Shown here one piece after another: positions 22,704 to 32,895 of a stretch of DNA of 64,000 nucleotides. Source of the stretch: Dactylonectria macrodidyma (taxonomy: Eukaryota > Ascomycota > Sordariomycetes > Hypocreales > Nectriaceae); NCBI GenBank assembly GCA_020744425.1, contig JAGMUV010000033.1, positions 555,079 through 619,078 on the forward strand. The letters run 5' to 3'. Under the pieces are notes generated by a model. It had not been told where the DNA came from and did no database searches. It saw only the letters and a program-made list of their open reading frames with translations. The translations under genes and the position numbers were made by a program. Numbering within the stretch: the first letter of the stretch is position 1; each line of letters starts with the position of its first letter.

Positions 22704-25019
22704 ATGGCTTCACTTGACCAGAGCCTGTCCCTGGACGCTGATACCCGAAGATACTTCTTCACCCCCAATTCCTGTCCCTCTTCTCCTGCCACCGTTGATG
22801 TTGGGAGGCCCATTGCCTTGGGTCTTACCTGCGAGATTCCGTACCAATCACCGAGGTATGCAAGGTCCGATTGCTCTGAAAATCCTCAGTCGGTCCAGCG
22901 TGATCTGCTTAGCAATGGCTGGAATCCTGATGTCTTTGATGAGGCCAATATCATCGCTATTCCTCAACCAGAGGAGGCTATCACTTTCCCTCCTTCCATC
23001 ACTGGACCTAACTGGCAGGGCTCCGAAGACGAATCCCCCAGAAACCACGATCTGTACAAGAGGGCCGCTGCTTCCGAGGACGGGTTATACCACTGCCCCT
23101 GGGAGGGTACGCCGGGCTGCAGCCACGAACCCCAGAAGCTCAAGTGCGAATACGAGTGAGAACGACCCTTTACCACCGACCCACGCGATTCCTAACTGGC
23201 CCAGCAAAATCGTTGACTCTCACCTGAAGCCTTATCGCTGCAAGGAAAAGTCCTGCCAAAATGCTGAATTTTCTTCTAACCCCTGCCTCCTCCGGCACGA
23301 GCGTGAGGCCCACGGTCTCCATGGCCATGGCGAGAAGCCTTTCCTTTGCGTCTATGATGGCTGTAAGCGTGCCGTACCTGGAAATGGATTCCCTCGCCAA
23401 TGGAACCTCCGCGACCACATGAAGCGAGTCCACGAGTATCTCGATGAGGATGGGACCGAAATCTCGGATCGTGTTCAACTCAAAATAACAGAGAGCTGCA
23501 ACGCTTCGCGCAGATACCGTATGTGGTCTCCACTGAATCTCGTCCTATCTAATAGGCGATAAGGTGAACTGACACTCATCGTGTGATATAGGCAAGAAGC
23601 TCAAGCACCGCCGCAAAGACCTCGAGCTTCGTACCGGCAACCCTAATGATGCGAATTCCGAGAAGCAGTCTCAAACCTCCACCAAGTTGAAGCGATCCTC
23701 ATCCAAACACCGCAGGGCTCAATCTGTCGCTTCCGCTACGAAAGCCTCCTCTCAGGACAAGGACACCCCTCCCATAGAGCAAGATGACCAGGATTGGACC
23801 AAGATATCCGACCCTGTTGAGTGCAGAAGGATGCAGAACCGCACTGCTTCGCGCAGATACCGTATGTTGCCTCCGCTCCACCCCGTCTAGCCAACAGGTA
23901 GCAGGTGAACTGACACTCGTCGTGTGATATAGGCAAGAAGCTCAAGCACCGCCGCAAAGACCTCGAGCTTCGTGCCGGCTCCTCTAATCATACGAATTCT
24001 AAGAGGCAGTCTCAAACCTCCACCAAGTTGAAGCGATCCTCGTCCTCTCCCTCCAAGTCTCACAATGCCGAACCCGTCATCCTCGCCGAGACATCTCTCT
24101 CTCAGGGCCAGTACACGCCTCCTATGGAGGAGGAAGGCTCCTTGTACCACCTTAATTCCTACAACTACCAGGAGCGATCACAGACTCCTCCTCTCTTCTG
24201 CCCAACCTACCCGGCTCCTGACGAGATCCTCCTCCATCCATACGGCACTGCGCAGCTCTGCACAGCCATGACCACCGCCCAGAGCGACCCAAACTACCTC
24301 GCTGCCTCTACTGTCCCCACGACACTTCCCTCCATGACCTACTTTAGGCATGCTGTTGAGAGGGAGTCGTGCCCTAGCAACGGCGGCCTGGGCCCTCACA
24401 TGGCGTATGGGCTCACGCTCAACATGGACCATAATGCTCCTAGCCCTTTTAGTCACCAGTCCAACCCTCAAGTGAGTTACGCCATCCACTCAGCCCTCTT
24501 GGTCCCAGAGGCCCTCATTGCTAACCAGGTTTGCAGACTCCTCCACTGTCACCTCCGCTCGACCTCTCTGCAGACTGCTACTCCGAGGCTGATTACGGAT
24601 CTTGTGAATATGAGGTTTTCGAGACACGCGGCCAGGGGCCATCTGTTACCCTATTTGTGCAGGATGACAAGGCATATTCTACAAAGAGTGATGAGGATGA
24701 AGGAGACTTTTCTTCTCAAAATGCTACTCAGCTGATCCCCGCCCCAAATAAACCGCGGGCCAAGATGCCTCTGGCATGTTTGAGTTGTAGGGGACGCAAA
24801 GTCAGATGCAATGTTTCGGTGGAGGTCAAGGGACCCTGCTCCAACTGCGAGCGTCACGGGCAAGAATGCGTCACCCAGTTGAAGAAGAGACCGGAGGCCA
24901 GGATGTCTCTGGTATGTTTGAATTGTAGGGGACGCAAAGTCAGATGCGATGTTTCGGTGGAGGTCAAGGGACCCTGCTCCAACTGCGAGCGTCACGGGCA
25001 AGAATGCGTCACCCAGTGA
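22704..25019 (+). CDS. Composite transcription factor: C2H2 fingers, two bZIP-like basic regions, two Zn2Cys6 clusters
   Basis: Five exons, 22704-23155, 23205-23518, 23592-23861, 23933-24471 and 24537-25019, join in one frame to 685 aa. Residues 129-157 form a partial finger (YHCPWEGTPGC...LKCEYDKIVDSH). C163, C168, H182, H187 and C199, C204, H222, H227 form two C2H2 fingers. Residues about 237-270 and 325-360 are bZIP-like basic regions ending ASRRYRKKLKHRRKDLEL; the second keeps RRMQNRTASRRYR, the first is degraded. C606-C636 and C652-C682 are two Zn2Cys6 clusters (C-x2-C-x6-C-x9-C-x2-C-x6-C), 46 residues apart and nearly identical. No fungal transcription-factor middle region follows. It is presumably nuclear and DNA-binding. 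The risk is that this is a fusion or misjoined model of two genes. Confidence 0.7.
23493..24180 (+). repeat. Tandem duplication of an exon-intron segment, period 343 bp
   Basis: The sequence around the splice donor CGCAGATACC/GTATG at 23519 recurs at 23862. After it, both copies have an intron (73 and 71 bp) ending GTGTGATATAG, then the same exon start GCAAGAAGCTCAAGCACCGC and AAACCTCCACCAAGTTGAAG further on. The two copies align through the coding part with substitutions, so a segment with its intron was duplicated. Confidence 0.85.
24764..25016 (+). repeat. Tandem duplication of the Zn2Cys6 coding segment, period 138 bp
   Basis: Two near-identical 138-bp units encode the two binuclear clusters. 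Differences are few and mostly transitions (GCATGTTTGAGTTG against GTATGTTTGAATTG). After the first unit the sequence reads CAGTTGAAG; after the second CAGTGAAG, one T fewer, which creates the stop. Confidence 0.9.
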
Positions 25020-26516
25020 AGTATGTTCTGCTCCTTTAGTAGTCAGCCCCCAACTGTGCATTGTAAACCGAGCAAAACTTCCATTCTGACAAGGTTCTAG
25101 CACCAAACAGCCGAGACCTTCAAGCATCGTGTTCGGTCAAACGAAGTAGTTCTCCCACGGGACGAGGTCGACCGGTTATTTGACAGCCAACACCTGCCCA
25201 TTACCGAGGGGCTGGTTCATTACTTACTGCGTGGAAAGAGATAGGGTATCCTGGGTGTCGAACGAGAGGAAATATGCATTCTGTCTGTTGGGTTGCCACC
25301 AGGACAAGAATCAACCTCCCCCGACTCTCCTATGCCCAAGACTGCATCGATGCGTCAAGCGGGCTCTCAAGGTACGGGATACATGATTCACAATGTTCAT
25401 CGTCAACCTTGATAGAAATCGATGACACGCTTGTGTCAAATGCCTCGGCGGAGCCTATCCAGACCCAACCTCTACTTCCAGGAACCTGCCTTCCTTGCCC
25501 ACCGTTTGAACTTGAATCCACGCAGCCAAAAATCGAGTCATCCGTTGATGATTCTGGCCCACCAAGCTGAGCCGAAGAGATTCGCGCAGTGTCTGTACTG
25601 TTGACTACTGCAATTCCGACCTCTTCTAAGACGCTATGTCTCTGCTCACTGGGTCTTGTGATCTGTCACAAGGTGTTACGTTTGATCCATGAAGGGCTAC
25701 TGAGCCAAGCCGACTAAAGAGTTTCGGGAGCAAGCGGCGGAGGGACCATTTGTCTGCTGGGGAGTTGACTGAAGATTGAGCCGAGGGGCATCTGGCTGAT
25801 TAGCACTAGACGAAGGAGTAGGCTGGGAAGCTGGCTGGGGAGCACCAAACCAAGTAATAGTAGGTGCAGAAGGCTGGGGGACAGATCAAAGGTGTTGGGT
25901 TTCGGCAGATTAGAGACCTAAAACAGCCAGTCGCCTTTTCATACATCTGATATCAGACTTGCTCTATGTATCATCCCGTCTGCGTCTTTGTCATATTTGC
26001 TAAAGACCTTTCATGCGGAGAGCTGTTGTGACAAGAAGCTAGATACCCATCCGCGTCGCCTGTCATACTCCCGCCTGTGATCCTCCCGCCTGTTATCCTC
26101 CCAATCGCGTTCGCGATGCGAGGGTTGGCGCAAACTGAGTCCCTAGTATCAAGTGATTTCGCTCTGAAATCTATTGCCCTGAATGGTTTCGAATGGTGGC
26201 ATATAGCGAGACATCTTTCGAGTGGGCGATGGACTTGCCACGTGCCTGCCATCTCTCCCCCGCACAAGTGATTCAAATGCGACTCTTGCATATACACAGT
26301 ACGGGGTAGCGTTGGCTGCTTACGTCGGCCTCGGGAAAAAACAAGGGTAAATTGTTGAAACCAATGCCTGTCATCCCCAACTACATGGTAGCCCGGCGGG
26401 CTGCGGTATCTTTCCCTCCAAAAAGACGAGCGATGGTTCCTTGAGACAATCCTCTTCCCACTGTTTCTCAAGAATTACGCGTGTCACTGTCCATCTCCTG
26501 CCCGAGCGTCGCGAAT
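25020..26516. other. Downstream of the composite gene; possible orphaned exon
   Basis: After a GTATGT donor-like site at 25022 and an acceptor-like TTCTAG near 25100, an open stretch of about 45 codons (NEVVLPRDEVDRLFDSQHLP and onward) looks protein-like and stops near 25235. Another open frame ends near 25570. These may be 3' exons lost to the reading frame of the preceding gene. The rest, to the asparaginase gene, is not coding as far as I can see. Confidence 0.3.
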
Positions 26517-27692
26517 ATGTTCCAACCTCAGAATGCAATGTCCTCCCTCCTGCTGTCCATTGTGCTGGCGTCCATCTCACTGGCGCCGCCGGCCGCCGGA
26601 CAACTCTGGATACCAGCCTTATCAAGCCCGGAATGGTTCTCGTCCGAAGTCGCTCAGCACGCGTACTATCACCCTGAATCTGCTTTCATCTGCTTTAACG
26701 CAGAATTGCCCAACGTCACGGTCTACTCAACCGGCGGAACCATTACAGCTGCCGCAGATTCTCGATTCGAAACTACGAATTACGAAAGCGCGATCCTGGG
26801 CATTGCAACCGTGATCAAAGCAAACCCTAAAATATGTGAAACAGCCAATATCAGGCCCGTTGAGCTCGCCCGCGAAGACAGCATCAATATTAAGTTAGAA
26901 ACTCTCAAGTTATGGAGTCAAATCATCGAGGATGACCTCAACAGTCCCTTCACACAAGGCGCGGTAATTGCCACGGGAACAGACAGGTTGACGGAGTTTG
27001 CATACTTCCTCGCGATGACAGTGAGGAGTAAGAAGCAATTGGTCGCCACAGGCGCAATCCGCCCATCGTCGGCGTTCAATGCCGACGGGCCCAACAACAT
27101 CCTGGACTCTGTTCTTGTGGTTGTCTATGTGTTTAGGCATTCAGCATCCAATAACCATGGAGTTCTGATTCTCTTCTCCGGCCGGATCTTACCCCCCCGA
27201 TACGCAATCAAGAGCAGTTTCAGTCAGGAGAACGCATTCCAAACCATTTGCACAGGTGATGTGGGCATAGTGAGCGAGGGCAAGGTTCAATTCTACTTTG
27301 TGTCTTCGCAATTATCTGACCAGCCTTACTTTGATGTCCGGAAAATCGCCTCGGATACCAAGTTCCCTCGTGTCGAAACTGTGATCGCCAACCCGAGTCG
27401 CACCATTACCATCGAAAACGGGACGGCAGGTGTGTTCGTCATCGGCTTTGGGGCAGGCTACTTGCCCCAAAGTAATATCGACGACATAATAAAATCACTC
27501 AACGGAACAGTTATCCCTATATTGGTCGGCAGCCATGTGCCAGGTCGTGTAGGGGTGCACAGGATGGACTTTGGCATCGCGTCAGGGTGCATCCCTCCAT
27601 CGAATGCCCTTGCGCAGTTTGAATTGGCTCTGTGGATGGGGTTATCGCTGGAAGACATCGAGGCATCATTTGAAGTCGGTGGAGACCCCTAG
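26517..27692 (+). CDS. Secreted L-asparaginase (type II)-like protein
   Basis: Intronless, 391 aa from the first ATG in frame; an ATG at residue 8 (MSSLLLSIVLASISLAPPAAG) directly begins a typical signal peptide and could be the real start. Two asparaginase signatures are visible: VYSTGGTITA (T72, T75 positions) and AVIATGTDRLTEFAYFL (T155, D156), followed by SKKQLVATGAIRPSSAFNADGP. In bacterial type II enzymes these hold the nucleophile threonine and the T-D-K triad that hydrolyse asparagine to aspartate and ammonia. Some usual positions differ (a T where H-G-T-D is common). Two NGT sites could be glycosylated. Likely extracellular; activity is inferred. Confidence 0.8.
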   Translation: MFQPQNAMSSLLLSIVLASISLAPPAAGQLWIPALSSPEWFSSEVAQHAYYHPESAFICFNAELPNVTVYSTGGTITAAADSRFETTNYESAILGIATVIKANPKICETANIRPVELAREDSINIKLETLKLWSQIIEDDLNSPFTQGAVIATGTDRLTEFAYFLAMTVRSKKQLVATGAIRPSSAFNADGPNNILDSVLVVVYVFRHSASNNHGVLILFSGRILPPRYAIKSSFSQENAFQTICTGDVGIVSEGKVQFYFVSSQLSDQPYFDVRKIASDTKFPRVETVIANPSRTITIENGTAGVFVIGFGAGYLPQSNIDDIIKSLNGTVIPILVGSHVPGRVGVHRMDFGIASGCIPPSNALAQFELALWMGLSLEDIEASFEVGGDP

Positions 27693-27838
27693 GAAGCCAA
27701 CAGAGGAAGGTCTTAGGGTGTATATATCTGACCACCCTTGGCTTCAAGTTTGGAGTTGACTGCATAGAAGTAGGGGAAAGAAGGAAGCATCCCTTCAAGA
27801 ATGCAAAAGTTAATTTGGATATAAGAACAATCTACTTG

Positions 27839-30800
27839 TCAACCGGCCCTAAACACGTTCAACCTCTCTGCTACCGTCTTCCAAATTTCCACCATCTGCT
27901 TTGCTTTTACCGAAGGGTTCTCCGCTGCGACCATCCGTGACATCATAGCAATGATTTTTTGATCACCAACGCCTGAAGTCACAAAAATCGGTTCTAAGCA
28001 GCTAGCGACGGCTGTCGTCGCTTTCTCTAGAGGGTCTCTGTCCTCACATTGATGCTCTGACGAGAACCCCCCGTGGTGGCGACGGCGTCGTTTCGCTGGA
28101 GGAGCGTTGATTATATGATGCGAGGTTCTTTTGCGGCAAGCTGAATCGAAATTGGTAGTTGAAGTTGAGATACCCTCTGTAGCCGGTAGATAGAGCGCTC
28201 CAGTCTCTTCGCTAACGTCTCTGTTCGTTCGATCTGGGTCAGGGTTTTCGGGCGGCACTAACCATGGCGATCTTGGGGAACGGTTTGAAGCTGTGATGGA
28301 AGGAGATTTGGCCACCAACGGTCTTTTCGAAATATCTGGACGAGTTATAGTACTTCATTTAGTCGTCGAAATCGTCTAGGCGCTCATGTTGGGTTTCACC
28401 TTGGCGTTTAGTCCTTGCGAGACTTATGGCATACCGGATTATTTCCTCTGCACGGCCCTTATCGCTCGCTTTAATTCCTTCACGTTGGGTGACGCACTGC
28501 TTGAGCTGTTTTAATTCTGGCACGAGACCCCGATCAATACAAACTGTGATGTAGTGTTTAAGCATGCCTCGAAGGCCTTGGAGAGTTTAGACCCATTAGA
28601 TGCGCATTCGACATGGCATTCAGACTGCAGATAGATACTCACGGGCTGTTGTCTTAGGCCACGACTTTGAGAAAGGTATGCTCTCTGGCCATTGATCTGG
28701 TAGTGGGCGGACACCATATTGAATGCGTTTCGTCTTGTCATGTAGCCGAATTATCCCACGGGCTGCCGCGCGGCCTAAAAAGGCCAAGATGCCGTGGTAT
28801 ATGCGATCGCAATCTGCTCCAATTTTTCGTTTTTGTTCAAGCATAGAAAGCTCGCCTTCGAACTCGTCGCTCTCGCGAACTTCGCCGTCATGACATTCTC
28901 GTTGAAGTGAATCCTCGCTCCCTCGGTCATAGATAGTCCCTATACACTCCAGTATCTCGATTTTGAAGGCCCAGTCTGATTCTATTGTTAGAAAGTACCA
29001 CCGAAGTAACACTCTGCAGACGAAAGAAAGAAAGAAGAAAAACGCTTACCGTCTCGTTTTGTCTCGTTCCGACGATCCTCTACTCGCTTAGCAGCCTGGA
29101 ACACCGTTTCTAGCGGATTGAAGCAGGCTGAGTCCTCTTGCCCCACCAGAAATAACACAAACGCACTTTTTGCGAGCATATCAATATCAAGCTGGACAGT
29201 GCTTACGATCTGAGTCTTGTCGAGGACGAACATGATAATTTCGACCAATAAAGCAATCAAGTCTGTGTCACGTTAAGCTTGCATATCAACGTGTAAAGTG
29301 GGTTTGCGTACCGTCCTTATCGAGCCACTTCAATTTCTTCTTGAAACCGATGTTTTTAGGCCACCAATAGGGCTCTATCAACTCAATGTGTCTGACCCCT
29401 GGTCTCAATGCCCATACCCAAAATGAGGCGATAGTACAGACCTGGCCCTTCTCCAAGGTCCGGAGTTTCGATCTCATGAACTCCCGAAATTGTTCACGGG
29501 ACCGAATCTTGACACTCACTCTCCGATATTGGGTTGACCTCGTTTTAGGATCATCATGAAGACGAATCGCCTCGAGTGTGTCGAGCCTCTCCTTGGCTTT
29601 TTCCAAGACCCCGCTTTCGGTCATATGGTTCGTTTGCAACGGCATTTCAGAATATATCCAGCAATACAGCGTCGCTTGGAAAGGGGGAATAGGTATGTCG
29701 AGCCCGACCGTATCGTACGATTTGAAAGTGGGGACTGAGCTAAAACATGTTGTCAATCTGTCATTGAAGTGTTTTCCGCATTGGACACTCAACGTTGTTC
29801 GAAATGTCTCGACAGCGGCTGTCAAGTCAGTCAAAGTCTAGAGTCGGGCTCGGTGAATTGACTGACCTGATGCTTCTTTAGAGCTGCTCATTTCGAATGT
29901 AGCGAGCTTGAACAAGGAGTCCAAAGCAAGATCTTCAGCCATCGAGGTAGGATCCCGCCAGTTGCCCTGCCTAGCGACCACCTTGGTGGTTCGTTCTTCG
30001 AGTTCCGGTACTGTTAATTTAGCTTCTTGTGTAGCTGAGTGATTGTCTATAACCATTCGCAGAATGTGAGTCAGAAAGTTGGCGAGCTCTGTAGGTTATC
30101 TAGTTAGTGGGCTCCCCTGATGCGAGTTGCGAAGCAATTACCGTTCAGAGTCGCGTTCGAGTCCATGTCTGTGATTTTGCGTACACTAGGGGGCCACCAA
30201 TTTAAGAAACCCTCAAAGGCTTCGATCCACGATAAGGCGAGTGCCTTCATCACTCTGTGTCCGCAAAGGAACAGACCCCGGTATACGTCATCGAACGTTG
30301 CTGGCGGTGCATCGGCGTTTACCTTAATGTCAAACACATAGTAACCGCTTGGTTTCACCAGCGAATACTGAGCGGCACAGTCTTTAGTAGTTCTCCCAGG
30401 TAATACATTTTTCGCAGCTTTCCAATCGCTGCGACGGAAGAACCCATGAATCAAGAGCTGGCGATCCTCGTCTAATGACCACCCCGACTTGCCTTCAATT
30501 TTGACTTCCACATCATGATGGTGTTGGTGGTGAAGTCTCAACTCGAGCTCGGTGTATTTGTCAGACTCGTCAGAGCACATGCTACACGGCCGTAACAAAT
30601 CGGGGCAGTCATCAATGGAGTGGGAACTGGATTCGACCCTTTTGTAGCAGTGAGGACACACTCTTTTGGGTTTGCGTGCGCGTGGGAAGGAAGACTGAGA
30701 AGTCATGAGATGATTGCTGAGGCCATCGTCGCCACTGTGATCATCGCTCGAGCCCTCCCATTCCGTCTCATCTGTATGGATATAACATCCGTCTTCACCG

Positions 30801-31645
30801 CCACTGTTTTCCTCGCCACGTGCGTCAGAAGATTGTGGCTCGTCGTCTTCCATGTCGAGTCCGGGGTTTGCGTCTGGTGTAGATATTTCGCTCAACTCAG
30901 ACGAGGAGGATCGTCGTATCTCCTCTTCAAACTGGCCGTCCTCAGCTTGAGAGTCTGACCGGGAGCTTGTCTCGGAAGTCTCGGATTTGGTTTTGACCTC
31001 ACCATCCTCTTTGAAATCATGCCCACGGGAATCGGAATGTAGATCATCAAGCTTTCCGTCTATGACATCAGAGCTAGGCTCTGCATATGCCGTATATATG
31101 TTGGCCTCGTCGCTCTCAGATATCACGTCGTTCATGTCGTCGTCATCGGCGACTTCGTGGCGACTTTGCGATGATTCTGACCAATAGCTCTGGAAAGGTT
31201 GCGGCTCATCTGAGTTGTTGTTGCCCGACAGAACTCGAAGGCCATTTCCTGAGATTTTGCCTTTGCCGTCTGATGCATCGTCAGGATCATTGTATTGGTC
31301 GAAATTTGACTTGTAGAGATTCCGACCTTGCCCCTCAACACTTTCGGGTTTCTCGGCGTATTCACTATCGCCTGAATCATACTTCGTGTCCTCGGCCGTG
31401 GAGTTGCGAGTGTCCAAGTCGTAAGAGGGATTGTCGGGGTCGCTGTAATCTCCACTATCATCTTTGCCATCTCCATCCGAAGCGAAGTTCGCTTCTTCCC
31501 ACTTGAGTTCTTCGATGGAGGTCACTCGTCCTGAAGACAGGAGCGACGACGACTGGGTGTCGTCGGGAGGCTCAGTCTTGACCAAAGCCCGCTGTGAATA
31601 GCTCTGGAAAGGACCAGCTGTGGCGGTCCTCCTGGTGCCAGCCAT
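27839..31645 (-). CDS. Large SANT/Myb-like nuclear protein, seven exons
   Basis: Exons in order of transcription, 31645-30142, 30088-29867, 29818-29312, 29262-29050, 28981-28643, 28576-28400 and 28335-27839, give 1152 aa; all six introns (48-68 bp) are phase 1. The first 320 residues are acidic and serine-rich. A cysteine cluster at about 330-357 (CPHC, H, C, CSMC) may bind zinc. A SANT/Myb-like helix set follows at about 388-430 (GWSLDEDRQLLIHGFFRRSDWKAAKNVL). The middle half is a folded-looking region with no family I know (WIEAFEGFLNWWPP, PYWWPKNIGFKKKLKWLDKD). A PPAKRRRRHH motif in the last exon may be a nuclear signal. Its head-to-head neighbour is a SET-domain gene, so a chromatin role is plausible but inferred. 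Confidence 0.75.
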
Positions 31646-32895
31646 CGCGCTCTTTGATACGATGCGCCGGTGAAAAGGACACGAGATAGTGCTACGCCTG
31701 TGATGTCGCGTAAGAAAAAAGGATATTGAGGTGCAATTATCTTGGTAATGCTGGAGAGATGAGAATGAACAAGTCGACTTGTATGGGTGTGCTGAGGGGT
31801 TCGCGTCGTCTTTCCGGTCAACACGCGCGAATGGCGGTAGTTCACCGAAACTAAGTTGGCATGGGAATTGGTTGGCTGCTGGTGCATTAATTCGTTAGAG
31901 ACACATTGGAGTAGGGCGGTAGCCGAAGAGTAAGAAGATTGGATCAAACCGAGCCATTCAAGGGCAAGGTCAAAAGAACCCTAGTGCAATGGCCAAAAGC
32001 AGTGATGTGATGGATATGTAGAGCAAACCCCTGCGCCGCATTTGACAGTGCCCTTCCCCTTGTTGGTACATGAGGCGCAACCACAAGACCAAGGATTGGC
32101 AAATGTCAACCCAACTCCAATCTCGGCGAGGAGGACGGCAGGCACTCCCTGTTTGGAAATGCTAGTGGGTGGGGTCTAGTAGGTACCGTGCACAAATAGG
32201 CGCCGTACTCGTACGGTGGATGATTGAGTGCCCCAGCCGCGACCTTGAGAGGTGTGGTGGGCGACCTCGCGACGCACAGACTCTGGCTGCCTTGTCTGGC
32301 CGGCACGATTTTCAGCCCTCGCCTCGGGTGATATTACAGGGCTCCTGGAAAGTGCGGCAGGCCGCGTATCATCGGCCGGTGGGCCACATGGACTAAGGTT
32401 GAGGGTAGAGCAAGCGATGAGCGCCTCGCTAAGCTAGATATCAAAGTTCCTGTCTCTTTTCCCTCCTGGGAGAGGTAGTTCGATTTACCAAGGGCGTCTC
32501 AACAGTGGGGAGGCTGGTGTCCGATGTCATGTTTCGATGTAAGGATGGTTTTGGGGGGGGGGGGGGGGCACTGGTGGTGCAATGCCGTCTCTAGGAGCAT
32601 ACGGTGTATAGCCTGTACTCAGCGTTGTCAAGACCCCTCCTCCCAAAGAATCTTCAAGACTGTTGCTTGCTTCAGTATTCCTTCTTCTACGTCCGAGACG
32701 AATAGACTACTTTGAGTTGCCCCCTTCGCGGGAACCGAAATCTTGTCTCCTGACATTTGTTCCCTCACATTGCCTGGCGAAGACTTGAGTTACGAAGCTG
32801 AATGAGCAACACTCATCTCTGGGTCAGCGATCGGGTCACTAGCGAGTAGTGGTGCAATTCACGCACCGACTACAACACACGTTCCTCTTATTGAG
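31646..32895. promoter_or_regulatory. Shared divergent promoter region
   Basis: About 1.25 kb separate the two divergent start codons. It contains a run of sixteen G at 32553-32568. No gene is supported in it. Confidence 0.5.
32553..32568 (+). repeat. G16 homopolymer
   Basis: Sixteen uninterrupted G, about 330 bases upstream of the SET gene start. Confidence 0.85.
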
